DNA of 24,894 bases from Seison nebaliae (taxonomy: Eukaryota; Rotifera; Pararotatoria; Seisonacea; Seisonidae): contig JALJEE010001578.1 in the NCBI GenBank assembly GCA_023231475.1, positions 1 to 24,894 of the forward strand, given 5' to 3'. This document shows positions 21,429-24,894 of this stretch, in pieces. Position numbers and translations under genes: made by a program. A model generated the notes under the pieces. That model saw nothing but the letters and a program-made list of their open reading frames with translations. It did not search any database and had not been told where the DNA came from. Positions within the stretch are counted from its first letter, which is position 1. Every line of letters begins with the position of its first letter.

Positions 21429-24092
21429 ATGAGTCATCAATTAATTAAAGAAAAAGTTTCATTTCATTTATTCCTAATGTTAATGTTCATTTTCCATTTT
21501 AGTTGAAACTTTATCGAGCACAGAAAATTAGTGAAGAATCGTCAATTCGTCAAGAAGAAAATGAAGAAGAAAAATCGTCTTCGTCTGTTGAGAAGAGTTT
21601 GAAAGAGACAAAACGATTGGGGAAAGACACAGTCGCAATGGATTCGGAGTTATTTCTTCTTCATTCAATTCTTCTTTCATTTTCCTTCTTTTGTTTAGTT
21701 GGGTAGTGTATAATGGAAATGAGGAAAGGACAAAAACGGCGTCGGATAATCAATTGTTAAATGTAAGTGTTAAAGAAAGAGCGAAGAAACGGAAAGCGGA
21801 GGAAACTAGAGAAAGATTGAAGTTCCATTTTCTTCTTGAGAATAATTGAAAATATAATTTTTTCGAAAGTTCTTCACAATTCTCTCTAGACAGTAATGGA
21901 AGTGATGAGACAAATGGAAGTAATGGAAATGTTCCCAATATTTCTCAGTCCAATATTTCACCATTTCCCAACAATCATAAAGACGGTTATGAAGGAAAAG
22001 TTAATTTTTCTCTTCAAATCAATTATTGATTGATAAATGATTTATCTCTCACAGTATAATCGTTTGGCGGCAAGATATTCATTATTGGAGAGAGAGATTG
22101 CAATAAAGACAGAAAAAGATGGTAGATTGTTGAGGGATGTGACAGAGAGACATGACAATCTCAATAAGAAATATCAGAATTATAAAACGGATTGTTCCAA
22201 CAAGAATATAAATATGCAAAATGAACTGAGTAAATTACATACACTAAATCTACAAAGTGAGAGGAATATTTCTATTTTGACAGATGAGAATAAAGTTCAT
22301 TTGAAATATGATGTGATAAAATAATATGTTTCCAGAAAATCACATTGAAATTTTTCGAATTACTCAAAGATAAAAGTGATTTAATGAAGAAGGAGAGTGA
22401 TCTAATCGAAGAGAAGACAGTATTGATTGAGAATGCACGTCAATCCGAAGAGAATATACAACGAAGTAATTTGATAGAATTGGAAAAAAGTTTTGGGGAA
22501 ATTTTTTCTTTGTTAAATTCACATCTTTTCATCATTTACAGTGAAAAAAGAAAATTTGGCGTCAATTAAGAACGATGATCAAATAGAGAAATTATTAATG
22601 AAGGAAAGAGAGATGAAAAGATCTATGGAAAATTTGAAGGAAGAGAAACGAGATCTAATCAATGAAAACGGTAATTTTTCATGTTTATTTTAAATTTAAA
22701 ATTTTTCTCCATAGAATTACTTGTGGATGAATGTCATACGATAAAACGAAGTTTGATTGACAAAGACGAACGTCTACACAATATGCAAAGTTTCAGTGAT
22801 GATTTGGAAAGGAAAATTGGGCGTCAATCCGAAGAGAAAGCGATATTAGTTCGTCATTTTATTCTTTCTTTCAAATTTAATTCACTTTTATTTCCAGTCG
22901 TTACAATTAAGAAATCTTCAATTCGACCATCAATTATTAGGAGAGAAATGTGATAAATTAAGTGAAGAGAAACGGACGAAGACAATCGAAATACAAACGA
23001 CAATAATCGATGAACAATCGAAAACAATTGCCATTCAAACAGAATTGAAAGAGAAAGATAATTCACAATTTCTCACCAGTCAATCTTGTCAAACAATGGA
23101 AATTTCGATGAGAAATGATTGGACTCAAACTCAAATTCAAATGAGAGATAATTGTACTGAAACTCAAATTCAAATGAGAGATAATTGGACTGAAATTGAA
23201 TTTCCGAATAAGATTCCGTCGGTCGATACAATTTCTTCACTTATCGATAGATCGCCTATAATTGTCGATACTTCTGTTATTAATACGAGAAATCCAACTG
23301 TAAATATTACTACTGATAATAGCAATCTATCAACAACTCTTAATAGAATTATCTCTCCAAAGACAGTTGACGGAGAAGTTCAAACTGATGATATTTCGGT
23401 CGTATCGGATGAATCATTTATCCGATTATTATCACAAACTCAAATTTCGAAAGATGAAGTAAAAGTTCATACAATAAATGAAGAAAAACTATCTAACAGT
23501 TTTACTTCGTCATTGAAAATAAAGAATGTAACGGAAAAAAAAGTGGAACATATAAAAGAACTTTTGCCGGTGAAGGATTTGGATGTGATGAAGGAGAATA
23601 ATGAGGGACAAGTCTTTAAAATAACGAGAGAGAATATGAACAACATCGAATCATGGATTAGGAGATGTTCCGATTTAGAACGTCAGAATTTATTTCTTCA
23701 AATGGAAACCGAGACGATAGGTTTTTTTTTTCTTCTAATTTCTCTTATTTCAATGGATTTTAGGGGAATATATTACGAAATATCATAAAATGAGACAATT
23801 GTTAAAAGTGAAATATCAGTCGAAAGATGAAGAATTGAAAATCTTCCGCAAAGAGTTACTTAAAGTTCAAGAAATTTTTATTCGTTTTTCCGATTTATTC
23901 GTGAAACTGAGAACGGAAATCGTTCAGTCATCTCCAACTATCGAAGAAATGAGTCACGTTCTAGAAATACATAAACGACTGGAAGCCGAATCTGATAGTC
24001 GATATCGTTATCACAATCTAATGGCACGCACAATAGGAGAAACGGAAATTTATCATTGCTCTCAATCACAAGGCAAAGTAGAATGTGTATGA
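21429..24092 (+). CDS. GOLGA2: Golgin GM130-like cis-Golgi tether (10 exons)
   Basis: GM130 is a coiled-coil tether on the cis-Golgi that binds p115 through its basic N terminus and GRASP65 through its C terminus. Exons: 21429-21455, 21503-21648, 21699-21821, 21894-21999, 22055-22294, 22336-22489, 22542-22670, 22715-22848, 22898-23720, 23764-24092. They give about 736 residues; human GM130 is about 1000. The N terminus (KEKLKLYRAQKIS) resembles the basic p115-binding start of the family. Residues about 135-420 are continuous coiled coil. The clearest evidence is ETETIGEYITKYHKMRQLL (about 623-641), which matches the conserved ETxSIGEYIxLYQxQRxxL block near the GM130 C terminus. The protein ends in VECV, compatible with a hydrophobic PDZ-type ligand for GRASP. 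A linker at about 380-540 contains 11-residue repeats. The exon 3/4 junction is the least certain: an alternative acceptor lies four bases upstream. No membrane segment is present. Confidence 0.85.
23108..23206 (+). repeat. Three 33-bp coding repeats (11-residue units) in the GM130-like gene
   Basis: Three consecutive 33-base units encode MRNDWTQTQIQ, MRDNCTETQIQ and MRDNWTEIEFP (residues about 424-456). The first two units are nearly identical in DNA as well as protein, and the third drifts in its second half. This looks like a fairly recent in-frame expansion in the linker between the coiled coil and the C-terminal block. Confidence 0.85.
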
Positions 24093-24685
24093 AACATCTA
24101 ATATGTATATCTAATAATATATGTCACTATGGAAGAACTTTTCTCAATTATTTCACATTTCGTTTCCAATTCCTCACTTATATTGTTCCTCAATTATTTA
24201 CTCATTCCCACTCATATGAATATTCTCATATTTATTTGAAATATTTAAAAGAATCCAATAAACACACGTTATTTTCCAGTTCCGTTCATGTATATTAAAT
24301 TCCTCCGTTCAAATTATTATAATAAATCATTCTTTTTATTTATTCAATTCGGTAAAAGTTGATGAATTTTGCTTGTTCTTTTTTAAATATAATTATAGCT
24401 TTTCATCGAGCTCAATCTGATTGTGGAAAAAAAATATGATTCAATTATTTAGATTTCAAAATTCATAGAGTCTCATTTATTTCATTTATTTATCTTCTAT
24501 TTATAATCGATTTGAGGACTCTTATGCAACGTGTCAATAATTAATTGGATTATCTATCTCAAAATTATTTTTATACATTTTTATTGCACTACATACCAAT
24601 TATGAATTTACACGTGTATCTACATGTCTAATGCAACGTGTACAAGTTAGGTAGAATGAATGACATGTATGTGCATTCACAAACA
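24093..24685. other. AT-rich convergent intergenic region
   Basis: About 590 bases lie between the GM130-like stop and the 3' end of the minus-strand gene at the right edge. It contains two plus-strand AATAAA hexamers (24257 and 24321), an 11-base word ATGCAACGTGT at 24524 and again at 24631, and a CACGTG palindrome at 24611-24616. I see no gene in it. Confidence 0.6.
24257..24262 (+). terminator. AATAAA polyadenylation signal of the GM130-like gene
   Basis: Exact AATAAA, 164 bases after the GM130-like stop codon. A second hexamer at 24321-24326 is an alternative. Confidence 0.5.
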
Positions 24686-24894
24686 TTAATGTATAAATAA
24701 AAAAAACACTAAACTCAATTCCTCACTAATTGTTTGATAAATATTGTGGGTTTCATGATCGTTAACAATTTCCATTAATTTTTCTTTTGTTAGTTTGTTC
24801 AGAGAGCAAAATTTTATTGTTCTAATATCATTGTCATCATTTATTTCTTTTTTAGACTTCATATTGACTTGAAGATCGATAACCATTGCCTCGT
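24686..24894 (-). CDS. Probable 3' end of an unidentified gene, partial
   Basis: The minus frame is open from the right edge to a TAA at 24688-24686, giving at least 69 residues. Its composition is protein-like (KSKKEINDDNDIRTIKF, then LNKLTKEKLMEIVNDHE) up to about residue 58, then turns hydrophobic (SLVFFLFIH), which may be read-through of an intron. The frame is still open at the window edge, so the gene probably continues to the right. I do not recognise the family. Confidence 0.4.
   Translation of the reverse strand, partial: EAMVIDLQVNMKSKKEINDDNDIRTIKFCSLNKLTKEKLMEIVNDHETHNIYQTISEELSLVFFLFIH

Noticed and set aside
21769-21893. GTAAGT at 21763 as the donor ending GM130-like exon 3
   Set aside because: Using it with the nearest acceptors puts exon 4 in a frame that does not join to the coiled-coil exon at 22055. 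The later donor at 21822 with the acceptor at 21893 keeps phase, though this junction remains the weakest of the model.
1-24894. tRNA, rRNA, transposon or retroelement remnants
   Set aside because: I looked for tRNA box motifs in the intergenic gaps, reverse transcriptase or transposase motifs, terminal repeats and target-site duplications, and found nothing that held up.

Overview
The window is a piece of a compact, AT-rich eukaryotic nuclear genome, most likely a small-genome invertebrate animal. Every intron I can model is very short (35 to 111 bases, mostly 40 to 60), with GT...AG ends and T-rich acceptors. All reading frames work with the standard code. SMC2, GM130 and an EFCAB5-like gene point to an animal or close relative. 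An EFCAB5-like gene also hints at a lineage with motile cilia or flagella, but that inference is weak. I cannot name the phylum; rotifers, mites, nematodes or other small invertebrates remain open.

Layout, left to right. (1) 1..7209, minus strand: one uninterrupted 2403-codon frame, cut by the window edge, encoding a multi-domain non-ribosomal peptide synthetase (NRPS) with the order A-PCP-C-C-degenerate A-PCP-C(partial). (2) 7427..10797, minus: a four-exon gene for an unrecognised, basic, Ser/Asn-rich, probably nuclear protein of about 1056 residues. (3) 10798..11760: non-coding, with short direct and tandem repeats. (4) 11761..15997, minus: a 15-exon gene for a protein of about 1188 residues with an EF-hand and a GAF-like domain, best matched to EFCAB5. 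(5) 15998..17223: AT-rich divergent intergenic region. (6) 17224..21168, plus: SMC2, the condensin ATPase, four exons, 1256 residues. (7) 21429..24092, plus: a ten-exon golgin, GM130/GOLGA2-like, about 736 residues. (8) 24686..24894, minus: the probable 3' end of another gene running off the right edge.

The genes do not form a pathway. SMC2 (chromosome condensation), GM130 (cis-Golgi tethering) and the EFCAB5-like protein are ordinary eukaryotic genes and act as internal controls for genome style. Against them the NRPS stands out: it has no intron in 7.2 kb, a natural-product enzyme architecture rare in animals, a lead adenylation domain with an unusual binding-pocket motif, and a second adenylation domain that keeps the fold landmarks but has lost catalytic residues. 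Its base composition and codon use look like those of its neighbours. If it was horizontally acquired, the transfer was old enough for composition to ameliorate. The NRPS is the feature most worth following up.
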